Source of the DNA: Pyricularia pennisetigena
Lineage: Eukaryota; Ascomycota; Sordariomycetes; Magnaporthales; Pyriculariaceae
DNA length: 25,751 nt
Direction of reading: 5' to 3'
Assembly: GCF_004337985.1 (NCBI RefSeq)
Contig: NW_021940925.1
Span: 593,914 to 619,664 of the forward strand
Numbering within the stretch: position 1 is the first letter of the stretch; each line of letters opens with the position of its first letter. Positions 1 through 9,428 of this stretch are shown one piece after another. Below the pieces are notes generated by a model, which searched no databases, had not been told where the DNA came from, and saw only the letters and a program-made list of their open reading frames with translations. A program made the translations under genes and the position numbers.

Positions 1-50
1 GGCCATCCACACTTGGTCACCCATACTTGGCCATGGGAGCCTGGCAGACT

Positions 51-130
51 AAGTAGGGATGGTGGCCCACTTGGCAGCAGCGTCCCATGGTGGAGGGATG
101 CCAAGCAATTGCGAGAGACGCATCCTTGCC
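51..130. repeat. 80-bp direct repeat, unit 1
   Basis: This segment is repeated almost exactly at 156-235, 105 bp further on, with two differences seen by eye (T63 against C168, and CAATT against CGATT near the end of the unit). The flanking 25 bp spacer is not repeated. Open frames crossing it on both strands look like repeat shadow, not genes. No LTR, terminal inverted repeat or tandem array beyond two units is visible inside the window. Confidence 0.9.
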
Positions 131-155
131 GGGGCCTGCATATGCCAAGCTTTAA

Positions 156-235
156 AAGTAGGGATGGCGGCCCACTTGGCAGCAGCGTCCCATGGTGGAG
201 GGATGCCAAGCGATTGCGAGAGACGCATCCTTGCC
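156..235. repeat. 80-bp direct repeat, unit 2
   Basis: Second copy of the unit at 51-130. The near identity suggests a recent duplication or membership in a dispersed repeat whose remainder lies to the left of the window. Downstream, 236-661 shows no convincing gene. Confidence 0.9.
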
Positions 236-661
236 TGGCACTCCACCCGCATCGGCTTCCGGTTGCTCGCATAGGGACAGCCCCCACTTGTCCCCTGGTT
301 CCGACCCTGGCTGACGTTGCATCGCCATTTGTGGAGCACGGTCTTGGCTTGTTTGGATTGACGCCGGTCGCGAGTCACGACTTGGCGATGTAACGCAGTA
401 GGTCAAGCCTTCCCATGGTGCTACTCTTGGCTGCATCAATCCATGAGCCCGTCGTCGTCGGGTTGGGCCAGGCTTCGATCCTGTCTTTCCAACAGCGGCT
501 TCTGGATCAAGCAGTCTGTTTGATGCGGAGGTCGACAGACTCCTATCTTGCCTTTTGTTGGAATTGATACATACGGTATAATAGGAATTGGGCTTCCGTC
601 CTGCAGATTTTGTTGGACACGTACCGAGACGACCGACCAAAGCCATCCATCGATCACAGCA

Positions 662-1330
662 ATGTTTCCGTCATATCACCAGAGTCACTCTAACTATCCT
701 GCGTCGGGCGCTGGGGTCCAAAATCCTCCTCAGAGGGTGGTCAGACGTCGGTACGTTGCCATACCGTATCAAAACCGATTATAGCGCTGAAACCAAGGGC
801 ATTAGCTATGTGGCTCCCGCAGCGGCAACTTCAGCAACGTGAGTGGCCAAAAGATGTTCAACCCTGTTCAGGCAGGCGAATCGCAGGAGGGAGCAGTCCC
901 ATTCAGTTCCCGCGGGCAGCAAAAACTAACAAATCACAGTACGGCGCAGGTCCCTCAAGGGATTCAAGGCCAGGAAATCAAGGCAATGATGAGTGACATC
1001 AACGAAGTCAGAACCATGTAAGCGCCGCTTTTTACCATCGGAAGACCAGGTAAACCTTAGGAAAGGTATGCTGACAAATCCAGGATTGGAGGTCTTACCA
1101 ATCAACTGCAAGGCGTTTTAGATACCGTTCGAAAGGTAGAGCAAAGCCAGGAGAGGTTGGAGCAAAATCAAGAGACGTTCAAGCAAATGCAGGAGAAAAT
1201 GAAGCAGGGCCTCACAGAACTGACGGAAAGCTTTGAAATACATGATGTGGAGGTTGCACAGGATCAGGGTGCTACTGAGCTAGGTTTTTTGTCAGGTTCA
1301 TCTCTATTCCGAGAGACAACAAGCATCTGA
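662..1330 (+). CDS. Four-exon orphan gene, small coiled-coil protein
   Basis: I do not recognise the family. Exons are 662-750, 806-838, 940-1017 and 1084-1330, giving 148 aa. The introns are 55, 101 and 66 bp. Intron 2 starts GTGAGT and ends in an ACTAAC branch site and CACAG; intron 3 starts GTAAGC and has GCTGAC before CCAG. The acceptor at 804-805 was chosen because it is the only nearby AG that keeps one frame across all four exons. The N-terminal ~55 residues are rich in Ser, Asn, Pro and Ala. The C-terminal half is a Gln/Glu/Lys-rich amphipathic helix with repeated KVEQ/RLEQ/ETFKQ blocks, most likely a coiled coil. There is no signal peptide or membrane segment. The first intron is the least certain. 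Confidence 0.6.
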
Positions 1331-1996
1331 TGGTTTGGTTGTTTGGTTAGGAAAAGAGCCAGGCATACATTGTTGGAGGAATTCCCCCGGACATCAGTAG
1401 TAGTAGTGTGGGAGTAGATCTTGTGTATATAGCCGCCACAACCTATGCGTACGCCATAAACAACCGCGCAGCCTTGGAAGCGAACCGCGCGTAATATGAT
1501 TGCCAAGTATACAAGCTATAAGTTCAGTGGGCTAGTGCTAGCTATCCGCGTGGAAGGAGCTTGGATTACCAAGTCAGAGCACCGTCCTTGTGTCCATCAA
1601 GGCCGCAGCTTGGACTTGAAGCTTCATCCAGAGCGTGATTGTGCACTACAACCACCACGTACTCGATCCTCTAATATTGGACGTGAGAACTCGCTATAGC
1701 AGATGGCAAAAGTGGCAGATTGCAAAAATTGGATGAACTAAGTCAGAATTGGCTTTTGCAGATGGCAAGAATTGGATTGAATCAAAATTGACTTTTACAG
1801 ATGGCAGCATTCGATGGAAGGCTGGAACTGGCTCTAGGCCAGACCCACCCACCAGCAATCTTGGCCCGCATCCCATGGCTGATTGTAGCATTTGTCCAAG
1901 CAAGCCAAGACCCTTGGCAGGCCTTTTCTCCACGCTTATCCACCATTACTGTGGGCCGTAGCCAGCGCCAGATCCAGCTTCCACCAGCGGGTCTGT
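1331..1996. other. Intergenic stretch with short repeats
   Basis: No convincing gene seen on either strand. The nonamer CAGATGGCA occurs three times at 1700, 1759 and 1798, each followed by a loosely similar AT-rich stretch, which looks like decayed local repetition. Confidence 0.4.
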
Positions 1997-2550
1997 CTAC
2001 ACATCCAGATCCGGTGGCTCAAGCCGAGCCCCCTCATCGTCGTTGTCAACGCTGCTGGAATACTCTCCATCGCTGGCGGGCGCGTAGGCCCCCTCTTGCT
2101 TCTTACCTGTAACTATAACATACTTGCAGTGCGGACAGCAAATCTCGAACCTAGGCTTGAGAGCCGTTTCGAGATTACTTGTTTGTAGCTGCTCGACCCG
2201 TTCCTCGGATGGTCGATGCCTGCTGGTATTTTTTCGAACCTGTTCTTGACCCTGTGATCTCGAGTCCTGCTCCGAGTCTGTATCGGATTCGTGGGCGGAT
2301 CTGAGCTGAGCGGACTGCCTAAGCCTGATGTTTTCCTGCAGAATCGATTTGTAGCTATCGAATAGCCGAGAGTTGGCGTAAAGGAGCTTAGTATGATCTT
2401 GGTACAGCAGGTCGATGGATTGATGCACATTCATTCGTTGCCGCCGAGCCCTGAGCTTGTTTTATGTCAGCACTTGTGGCTGTGTGCTGCCAGGCTCGTA
2501 CATACCAGTCCGGACTCGTCTTCGCTTGTGTTCTGAAGAGTCGTTGCCAT
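1997..2550 (-). CDS. Two-exon orphan gene: coiled coil plus Cys-Cys-Pro-His-Cys motif
   Basis: The model is exon 1 2550-2506 and exon 2 2455-1997, 167 aa. The 50-bp intron (2456-2505) begins GTATGT, carries GCTGAC and ends ACAAG; splicing is in phase 0. After splicing, a short basic run (RARRQR, about residues 17-22) leads into a Leu-rich amphipathic helix (about 24-62), then a Ser/Asp/Glu/Arg-rich linker. A compact motif CCPHC (about 121-125) is followed by a very acidic tail. The basic run before a helix recalls DNA-binding coiled-coil proteins, but the spacing is not a recognisable bZIP. One CxxC half-site alone does not make a zinc finger. The function is unknown. An unspliced start at 2434 is possible. 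It is divergent from the gene starting at 2932. Confidence 0.55.
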
Positions 2551-2931
2551 ATCGCAGACGAAAGGTTGAGTCCAATATTGGTTTGTCATTTTGAGGTATA
2601 CACGCTTCTTACAAAGACACGACAAGAAAGTACGCGATCGATGACCCTTACACAACTATAGCTCGGTTTTGTATCGAAAAGGCCTGATTAGCTGCTTTTT
2701 CCACTGCTTACAGGCCAAATCAACTTGTTGCTCTAGTCAAGCGCCATGTTTTGCTGTTTGCTGCTGGCTTCTACCAGGCTTGAAGCATTTCATTATTTAA
2801 CGTTTGGCCATCTTGTGATGTACAGCCTCTTTTGGGCAGAAACAAGAACTCCCTCATCCGGAGTTTTTCTACTCTATACTTGCTTAGCTGCCCCAATTCA
2901 ACTCGAACACTTCAGGTGTTCATAGGCCATC
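2551..2931. promoter_or_regulatory. Intergenic region between divergent genes
   Basis: About 380 bp separates the starts of the minus gene (2550) and the plus gene (2932), so it should hold both promoters. A TATTTAA-like stretch lies near 2795-2801. No other recognisable element. Confidence 0.35.
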
Positions 2932-3207
2932 ATGAATTATCTCCACGATGCCGTTTGTCCGCAGGAAGCTAGTCTTGAGGACCAACCCCAGGCTTGCACT
3001 GCCCAGAAAGTCTCTTACGAAGAATTCTTCTACATTCCCATGTACCATGACGAAACTTTCGCCTACAGCAACCACACTATCGATGAGGCTTTCAAAGACT
3101 TTTTTCCTTGGCCATCGCTTTCTTCTTTTAACCTGGAGCTGTCCGACGGGACTTCATGGGATCCTGCCTTCGATAGCATGATTGACCTGGACCAGTTTTC
3201 AAACTAA
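2932..3207 (+). CDS. Small acidic/aromatic protein, unknown
   Basis: Single-exon frame of 91 aa, ATG to TAA. The family is not recognised. The composition is strongly biased: the C-terminal half alternates Asp/Glu with Phe, Trp and Leu (for example DEAFKDFFPWPSL and DSMIDLDQF). This is the composition known for acidic transcriptional activation domains. No DNA-binding domain, signal peptide or membrane helix is present. It could be a stand-alone transactivator-like peptide, the last exon of a longer gene, or a fragment of a transcription factor. The reading frame has no obvious splice sites at its ends. Confidence 0.4.
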   Translation: MNYLHDAVCPQEASLEDQPQACTAQKVSYEEFFYIPMYHDETFAYSNHTIDEAFKDFFPWPSLSSFNLELSDGTSWDPAFDSMIDLDQFSN

Positions 3208-3546
3208 AGTCGTCATCGGGGATGCTAGGGCTAGATGTCACGGGCGATTGGATCGGTAGGTGAGGGCAGTCAGGGTGGCAGAACAGAATGATATTGTTGT
3301 CTAGTCTTCCTAGGGTAGCAGCGAGTAGCTGGTGATGACCAGGGCCACAACAGAAATACACAAAGGTCCCGCGATCATTTTCCGTCAAGGCGCATTAACT
3401 AGACGCATCTACGTGCTGGTCCTGTACTTGCACGCCACTCCCGCGATTGCCAACCAGGTCAATGATAATTATCTGGCCACAGCCCTCTCCTACTGCTCTG
3501 GATCAGCGGGTGGCAAGGCTTGAAACTGAACTCTCATGCTTAGTAG
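3208..3546. other. Intergenic stretch
   Basis: Only short uninformative frames on both strands; no repeat or RNA gene recognised. Confidence 0.3.
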
Positions 3547-4044
3547 CTATGGTTGAGAGGCAGGCTGCAGTACTATAAATTTCTTTACTTGCATTGGGAC
3601 GCCTGGGATTTTGGGACTTTCCGGGCCAGAGACGTTTCTTTCTCGAGGCCAGTTGTTTGACTTTGATCTTTCTCTTGAAGTTATTCGAGTGAGAGGACGT
3701 CCTCGGACTTCTTCACACCCTTCGATGTTTGAGCATGCAGCCGAACCCACGTCAGGCATCAGGAATAGGCGTGTCAGCGATATTGGAGTGTTTTGCTGAG
3801 ATGTCGGGCGCCTTAGCAGCCGGGTGAGATACAGCCCGGTGGCAAGGTCGGATATGAAATTTAGCTTATTGAGATTCTTCAGCTTCTTAAATGAGCCACT
3901 GAATATGATGTCCGCTAATTGAATAATATCACAAGCAGAAACCTGAGTTTCGCAAGCCATTCTTGCAACTCTTTCGGTCTCGAGCCGGAGCCTGCCTGCC
4001 TTCACAGCAGAATCTTGAAGTCCGTCTTGGCCCTGGTTTTGCAT
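3547..4044 (-). CDS. Hypothetical 165-aa protein, doubtful
   Basis: An uninterrupted 165-codon frame begins with ATG at 4044. The central part contains a Leu/Lys-rich helix (FKKLKNLNKLNF) and the C-terminal third is Arg/Ser/Pro-rich. I recognise no domain. The frame stays open for some 70 bp upstream of the ATG. A good donor (GTGAGT) lies near 4130 after a possible ATGATG start, but none of the acceptors tested joined it in frame, so a 5' exon could not be established. It may be a real orphan gene or chance. Confidence 0.25.
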   Translation of the reverse strand: MQNQGQDGLQDSAVKAGRLRLETERVARMACETQVSACDIIQLADIIFSGSFKKLKNLNKLNFISDLATGLYLTRLLRRPTSQQNTPISLTRLFLMPDVGSAACSNIEGCEEVRGRPLTRITSRERSKSNNWPRERNVSGPESPKIPGVPMQVKKFIVLQPASQP

Positions 4045-4273
4045 CCATAGGTATTTTCTCGCGCCGAGCTCAGCATAGCTGTACCCATTGCTCAGAGAGC
4101 CATATTTCGATATTTAGCTGCCAGAGATGCTACTCACCAGCCAAACCCATCATTCCCACAGACTGCCGCGGCTATTTAATGGCCATTGCCCCGCGAAGAA
4201 GCGAGGAATTTCGACAGTAGCCCTGTCAAGGCGTAGCTGACTCGAAAAGAAGCATTGCCACGTCGCTATTATA

Positions 4274-4735
4274 ATGTCGGTGTATGCAGGTGATATCATA
4301 AACGTTCCTTGGTCTTCACGGTCCACGGTCCTCCAAGTTCTTTTTTTGGTCCAGACCGCCGATCGGGACTTCTACGGCGTTCTCTACTCCAACCCGGATC
4401 CACTCAAATGGGACTGGCCGAGCCCGACTGGAATCGCATGGGTGTATCACGATGGCCTCCAGATTAGAACGTGGCAGGAAGCCGGCCAGAAGCCTAGTTT
4501 TACAAATTATTCGTCAGATTTTGAAATAGAACAGATTTTTGGACACTATGAGAACGCAGAAGGTCACGTCTCCTATGCAGTCAAGTGGGTTGGCTATGCG
4601 TGTCCCACCTGGGAAAGTGATATAAATTACTCCTGCAAACATGTTGCCGACTACCACCGGCGACTTTCAGCCCCGGGTTCGGCGCTGACGCATTATCAGC
4701 CTTGCGTTGAGGTTGCCACAGCTACAACCGTATGA
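4274..4735 (+). CDS. Chromodomain protein
   Basis: A 153-aa single-exon protein. Residues about 83-132 form a chromodomain: FEIEQIFGH, then a short turn, then YAVKWVGY, then TWES, and a final helix ending in DYHRRL. In HP1-type chromodomains the methyl-lysine cage is formed by Tyr, Trp and Tyr; here the equivalent positions appear to be Phe, Trp and Tyr, so histone-tail binding is plausible. The first ~80 residues contain aromatic-rich strands (VPW, WDWPSP, WVYHDG) and match nothing I know. No integrase or reverse transcriptase is nearby, so it is not simply the tail of a chromovirus polyprotein. It most likely acts in the nucleus. A TATAAT-like sequence immediately precedes the ATG, so a more upstream exon cannot be excluded. 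Confidence 0.7.
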   Translation: MSVYAGDIINVPWSSRSTVLQVLFLVQTADRDFYGVLYSNPDPLKWDWPSPTGIAWVYHDGLQIRTWQEAGQKPSFTNYSSDFEIEQIFGHYENAEGHVSYAVKWVGYACPTWESDINYSCKHVADYHRRLSAPGSALTHYQPCVEVATATTV

Positions 4736-5997
4736 TACTGTGCTGCGGGGGCTGGTTTGAACTGGAGGATTTATTTGTTGCAAGGTTTATAATGATAGAT
4801 GTGTGGACTTAAGAAGGCAACTTATGAGTAAAGTGCCTTTGTTTTCAGTACCGAAGCATGACCACTTCCCGACGCATGTTCAAAGCCCAGATAGTGGTGG
4901 CCTAGTGTGTGGATAATCTATAAGATCTAGTGTTGCTGTGGATTAGGTGACCGTCGTGTCACTGAACGCCAAATGGGGCCGCTCGACCGGGGATGTGAGA
5001 TGGCGCCCATACCGGCAAACGATCGCCAATTTAGTTTAGCACCATGAACAAGTCCGACAATGGCCTGGACTCCGTGGACAATACCAGGGCGTATACCTTC
5101 GGCCCTGATGGAAAGTCAAGTCGCCCATGCGAGCGCCGATTCGTAGTCTGTATTAATTCTCAGCCAACAAGCGCGGCATAGGTGAGGATATCTTATCGCT
5201 AGCTGAATTGTGCATAGCAATGGTGCTTTGTTTGTGGAGTATTCTCTCGTACGCCTCTCAAACCTTAGGTGGTATGGGTAGCCTTTGCAGCCAGTTGTGG
5301 CTGTTAATGGCCTAGTACCGCATTCGTCAAAAGCCGAAAATGGCTGCAAATCAGTAGCGGGTTGTGTCTGCCACAAAAACCAGCATTCTGCGTTCCGTCG
5401 TTGTGGCACCGTTTGCTAATTGTCATGGGTCAGGTTTTCTTTGACTTCTTAGATTGGACGATTGTTTTGACCAAACGAATTTTTAAAAACACTTGAAGCG
5501 TCACATACAGTACGAAACTATCGAAACACAGTATAGCCTAGCTATCGTAAACCATATACGGTAAAAGGCGCAATGGCCTCGCCAAATATTGCAGTGAACA
5601 CTTTTAGTAGTGGTGTTGTGTACTAATGGCTCATGTGACGTACAACCCCAATCGCCAAGAGAAAAAGATCAACCCGGTTTTAGGGAATGTACACAGGCCC
5701 CAAACACAACGGCCAAAACTGGCTGTTGCCCCGCTTGACTGTGTCTCCTAAAATTCACTATGAGAGTGCGAGCCAATCAGCGGACTAGCTAGCTCAAGTT
5801 ATCTTATAACAGAGCAGCAATTGGAAGTTGACTAGGTCTTGGTGTCATGCAGCATGAAACCCTCAGACACCAGGAAGAGTAAACTTGAATTATCTGTCCG
5901 CTGCTCTGAATTTGGTTCATAGTCGATGTTAAGATACAGTTTGGAGCAAATCTACCGCTTCCAGTATAGACATTCGATCTTCGGCCCAATGCTTCTT
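4736..5997. other. Long gene-poor stretch
   Basis: No convincing coding region on either strand over 1.2 kb. The best frame, on the minus strand at 5116-5409 (97 codons), lacks domains and coding character. It runs into the dispersed repeat copy that starts near 5998. Confidence 0.45.
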
Positions 5998-6208
5998 GAG
6001 TCTACTTAAGGAGATGAAAGAAAATCCGGAGTTGGGTGCATTGTAGGCTACAAACATCCACTTTTTGCCGTTACTACCCATCTGCCAAAGTACCTTGAAG
6101 CAGTTGTGTATTCCATTTGGCTGCTTAGTCAAATATCCATTGCGACAGTGCGATCGGGCTACCGAGCTACTGAGCCAGATTAACCCGTGCAAGGCAGACA
6201 TAAGCACC
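5998..6208. repeat. Diverged dispersed repeat, copy A
   Basis: This segment aligns by eye with 24045-24256. Shared blocks include GAGTCTACTT, AAACATCCACT, CCATCTGC, GAAGCAG, ACAGTGCGA and GACATAAGC in the same order and spacing. Many differences are C/T or G/A exchanges, as expected from age or from repeat-induced point mutation. It ends about 30 bp short of the MFS stop codon. No terminal repeats or coding frame are shared between the copies, so the element type is unknown. Confidence 0.7.
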
Positions 6209-6236
6209 TGTACTGAGGCTCGTTCTGTTAACTGGA

Positions 6237-8069
6237 TCATGAAGACTGTGGTCCAGATAACTCAGTCGCCACTGGTTTTGGCTTGAAATCGAGCCTTTCC
6301 CACTTCATCACAAATGCAAGGCAAAAGACCACAGCACCGGCCCCCACAACAATGAAGAATGTGTTCCCAATAGCCCTGGAAATCTCCTCGACCACAACTC
6401 TTGCTAATCCTTGGTCTGCCTGGCCCAGAAACGCAGAATCCAGGCCGCCGAGCGCCTGCCTGACTTCAGCATCGGAAAGCCGAACGCCGGCATCGCCCAG
6501 AGCATCGCTGACATACTTGAACCCCAGGTTCTGGAATACGCACCCACCAACCGACATGAACAGAGCAACTCCGCCCAGCTGCATGATCAAGAAGACAACA
6601 ACATGATCCGACTCTTTGGTTGCGTCACCCCGTGCCAAGGTCTTGAGCACCGCGGCGCCCTGCTGGAAAATCAAGCCTACTCCCGCACCTACGAGCGCGA
6701 GGTTCCCCATCACGAGACCCACGGGGCTGTCGGCCGTCATGGAGGTCTGGAGCGCCCCGCCAATGATCATCAGCGCGCCACCCAGCACGTAGAGAACTGG
6801 GTAGAGTCGCAGGCGTGGAAGCAATGCCGACGAAAGGACCGTCATGCCGACGAAGGTTCCGATGTAGGGAAGTAAATGGACGGCAGCCTCAACAGGGTCG
6901 AAGCCTCTGGTGAAGGAGAAGAACAGCGGAGTGTAGTATAATGTGATGCCGTACGCTGCAGCTGCCATGGCGGTTGACAGGCCTACCGGAAGAACTGTGC
7001 GCACCTCTCCTAGCGCGTCGGCCGGGAAGATGCGATGCTTACGGGTCGTCCAGATGCACAGTGCTGCTGCACCGCGTACAGGGAGAACAGGAGCCCGGCA
7101 AAGACCCAGGCCACGATGGCTGAGTATGAATCCCATGGCCAGTGCGAGCCAGAGAATATCAAGCTGCTGAAGAGCATTAGAAAGGAAGCGCAGTGTAGCA
7201 TCCAGCCGAGCCAGTCAACATCGACCCAGGCGTGTGATGCGGTTTGTTTGGATATGAAGAGAGGCGGGAGGAAGACTTTCCAGCCGGCAAAAAGGACAGC
7301 CAGAATGGGTATGTTGATAAACATTGCCTAACGGCTGTCAGCTTCTTTTGCAATCCATGCGGGACCGAGCAGACTCACCCATCGCCATGTAGCATGGGGG
7401 TTCTCAGCGAAGGCGCCGCCGACGATTGGTCCTAGCACCAAACCTATGGCGAACCCAGTCCCAATGACGGCTTGACCCCTGGGCGCCTCGTATGCCGACG
7501 AGAACTTGAAGTTGTACAGCATTATTCTTCCAGAGACCGTCAGTATGAATCAAACAAGAGTCAAACATCTTAACCCCAAAAGACGGGGTGCTCACCCCTG
7601 GTAGAGCCCTGCGCCACCGATACCGGTGATTGCCCTTCCGATTATGACGCAGTTGATGTCTGGGGCGGCGCCAGCGATTGCCGCGCCAGCAGCAAATATT
7701 AGAGTGTAAATGTAGAACTGCATTTTCAAGTTGCCAAAGGCAGACAGCCTCCGGCACAGCGGCATCATGCAGACGTTGAGCGCTGTGTACCCGATCGCGA
7801 CCCACGTAAGGAGCTCGACATGCCCAAAGGCATGATAGACGGAGGCCTGAATGTTTGCGACGTTGCTAACATCGTAACCTATGCTGGTGTGTCAGATGAG
7901 CCGTCATTGGCGTTTTGTGCGCGAGATGCGTACCTAGGAGCATGCTAGCAAGCCAGCAGCAGAGCTGTATTCCTGGCCATCTCCAGGTTGGCCAGCCGTC
8001 TCTGGGGCTTTTTTTCGGGTGGTCAATCGGCTTCCTAGGGAGATTTAGGTTTATCTGATACCACTGCAT
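6237..8069 (-). CDS. MFS drug/toxin efflux transporter (DHA2, 14-TM), with an apparent frameshift
   Basis: Major facilitator of the fungal DHA2/toxin-pump group (TOXA/AflT-like), a proton antiporter of the plasma membrane. Exons are 8069-7934, 7878-7596, 7526-7379 and 7327-6237; introns are 55, 69 and 51 bp with GTACGC/GTGAGC/GTGAGT donors and CTGAC branch sites. Start ATG 8069 was chosen because it precedes TM1 (LASMLLGYDVSNVANIQ). Family motifs include GRAITGIGGAGLYQG and GLVLGPIVGGAF followed by TWRW. The last helices are followed by FVMKWERLDF. Length is about 550 aa, as usual for the family. Within the last exon the frame must change between YAVQQHC and IWTTRKHRIFP near 7050-7065, and no splice pair restores it. 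This implies a missing base, two extra bases or an assembly error, so the gene may be inactive. It is divergent from the RING gene. The substrate cannot be read from sequence. Confidence 0.85.
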
Positions 8070-8467
8070 GGCTCGTGCAAAGACGTAGTGTGTGCTGAGA
8101 ATGCTTTGCTGAGAAACCCGTGGTTTTGGCGGATGATATATATGCGGATCACTAAAACTAGTCGAAAGTCTGGAAACGATTCCAGTTGGGCCGTTACGCC
8201 GGTTTTGAACCAAACTGAGAGAGAACGCCAATTCTGGTGTCATCATCCCCGCCTCCAGGTATCTAACACTTTCTCCCGGTTATGGCAATGCTGAAGCCGT
8301 TCCTGGCTTGTACAAGTGGGACCCAATTGCCCATGACATACCCGAACTTGCATCCGAGACCATCTTTAGGAGTGATTGGTGGAGCACTGTACAAAAGAGC
8401 GCGGATGGATACTATGCAAAAAGAAACAAAGGGAGAAAACCGCAGACGCCCATCTTACGTCTCAACC
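8070..8467. promoter_or_regulatory. Shared promoter region of MFS and RING genes
   Basis: About 400 bp separates the two divergent starts (8069 minus, 8468 plus). No canonical TATA box is obvious; a TGATATATATGCGGATC stretch near 8133-8149 is the most AT-rich part. Confidence 0.4.
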
Positions 8468-9401
8468 ATGTCCTCGACAATCACAGCTCCCAACCGACAA
8501 GACCGTTTCCCGGTAACACGCCCGTTGCCGCCAACTCCAGCTCAATATGCTGCGTCCGCCAAATCAAAGTTGTGAACAGAGGTTAGAGCGTTCTCGGCGG
8601 CAGCTAGATGCGGAAAGGCAGAAGAGTCACGGGTTGAGAACCAGACTGGCTCGATACGAGCGTGAGAAACAAGATCTTGTTGATCGCATCAACAGCCTGC
8701 AGCGAGAGTTGCGGGCAGTCCAGCTGCCGAGCGACTCTTCGACTTGGGCTACAGCATCGCAGCAAGACAATGACTCACCGAGACAGCCTCTCGACAGCGC
8801 CCCACCCTTGCCTTCTCGCTATCACCGGCGGGAAGAGAAGCATAGACCAACGCAGTCGCAAGACCAGCGGATGTTAGTCGACCTTACGACGGAGGATACA
8901 GGCTTCCGATGCTCCAAATGCACGCAAATTTTCAACTCCAGCGACAACTGCTTTGCATTAAGCAGCTGCGGGTGTGTACGTTGTGTTCCCCTTCACCCAC
9001 CAACATTATTCGTAACAGCTAAGAAAGGTGCGGCCGCAGCCAATTTGCCCGTCTTGCGCAAACCGAGGCTGCCACAAGCACAAAGAGCTAGGTGAACAAA
9101 ACATATTTCGGCTATTCTGGACCAGATGCTTTTGCCTAGAAGAGGACGGCGAGGAAAAGATGGTCGCTTTGAAATGCGGTTAGTTATGATTCCTCCTTCC
9201 GGACGAGCAGGGCTGACAAGCTCAGGCCATGTGTACCACGATGTCTGCATCCGAGAATGGTTCCGAGCCTGCCAGGCCGACAGAAAGGAAAGAGACTGTG
9301 GGCCCTGTCCTTGCTGTAAGGAGCACGTTGAAGATGTTTTACTACTGGAGTGGAAGCCACTCGGACTCGAGAGGATGGTTGACGTATCTGCATTTTCTTG
9401 A
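8468..9401 (+). CDS. RING-H2-type zinc-finger protein with coiled coil and SIM-like motif
   Basis: Putative RING E3 ligase-like protein, 255 aa in the spliced model 8468-8512, 8580-8975, 9028-9178, 9226-9401. The last intron is strong (GTTAGT, GCTGAC, CTCAG); intron 1 is weakest, and a start at 8547 without it is the alternative. Order: basic coiled coil (about 16-62), Ser/Pro linker, a SUMO-interacting-like motif LVDLTTED (about 114-121), a first Cys cluster (Cys 126, 129, 139, 145, 147, 154, 157, 162), then a RING-H2 second half: KCGHVYHDVC (C-x-H-x2-H-x2-C) and CGPCPCC before KEHV. The usual first CxxC of this RING is CFCLEE, with one residue between the cysteines instead of two. SIM plus RING recalls SUMO-targeted ubiquitin ligases, but activity is inferred only. 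It converges with the ferric reductase gene, stops 27 bp apart. Confidence 0.75.
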
Positions 9402-9428
9402 GGCAAAAAAGGAGGGGACCAAACAGTA

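Noticed and set aside
2140..2180. Short inverted repeat AATCTCGAA / TTCGAGATT
   Set aside because: Nine-base arms inside a coding exon; no loop conservation or neighbouring feature suggests function.
1997..2550. bZIP transcription factor
   Set aside because: A basic run precedes a Leu-rich helix, but the bZIP signature (N-x7-R/K then fixed heptads) is absent.
4274..4735. Chromovirus integrase tail
   Set aside because: No integrase, RNase H or reverse transcriptase residues in upstream frames; the protein starts with its own ATG and unrelated N-terminus.
5116..5409. 97-codon minus-strand frame
   Set aside because: Cys/Trp-rich but without a pattern, signal peptide or intron context.
6237..8069. 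Siderophore (SIT-type) transporter paired with the ferric reductase
   Set aside because: The motifs and TM arrangement fit the DHA2 drug/toxin pumps and not the SIT family, so an iron-uptake pair is not supported.
8547..8575. Start of the RING gene at ATG 8547
   Set aside because: Kept as an alternative. The spliced start at 8468 explains the Pro-rich coding-like sequence upstream, although its intron branch site is weak.
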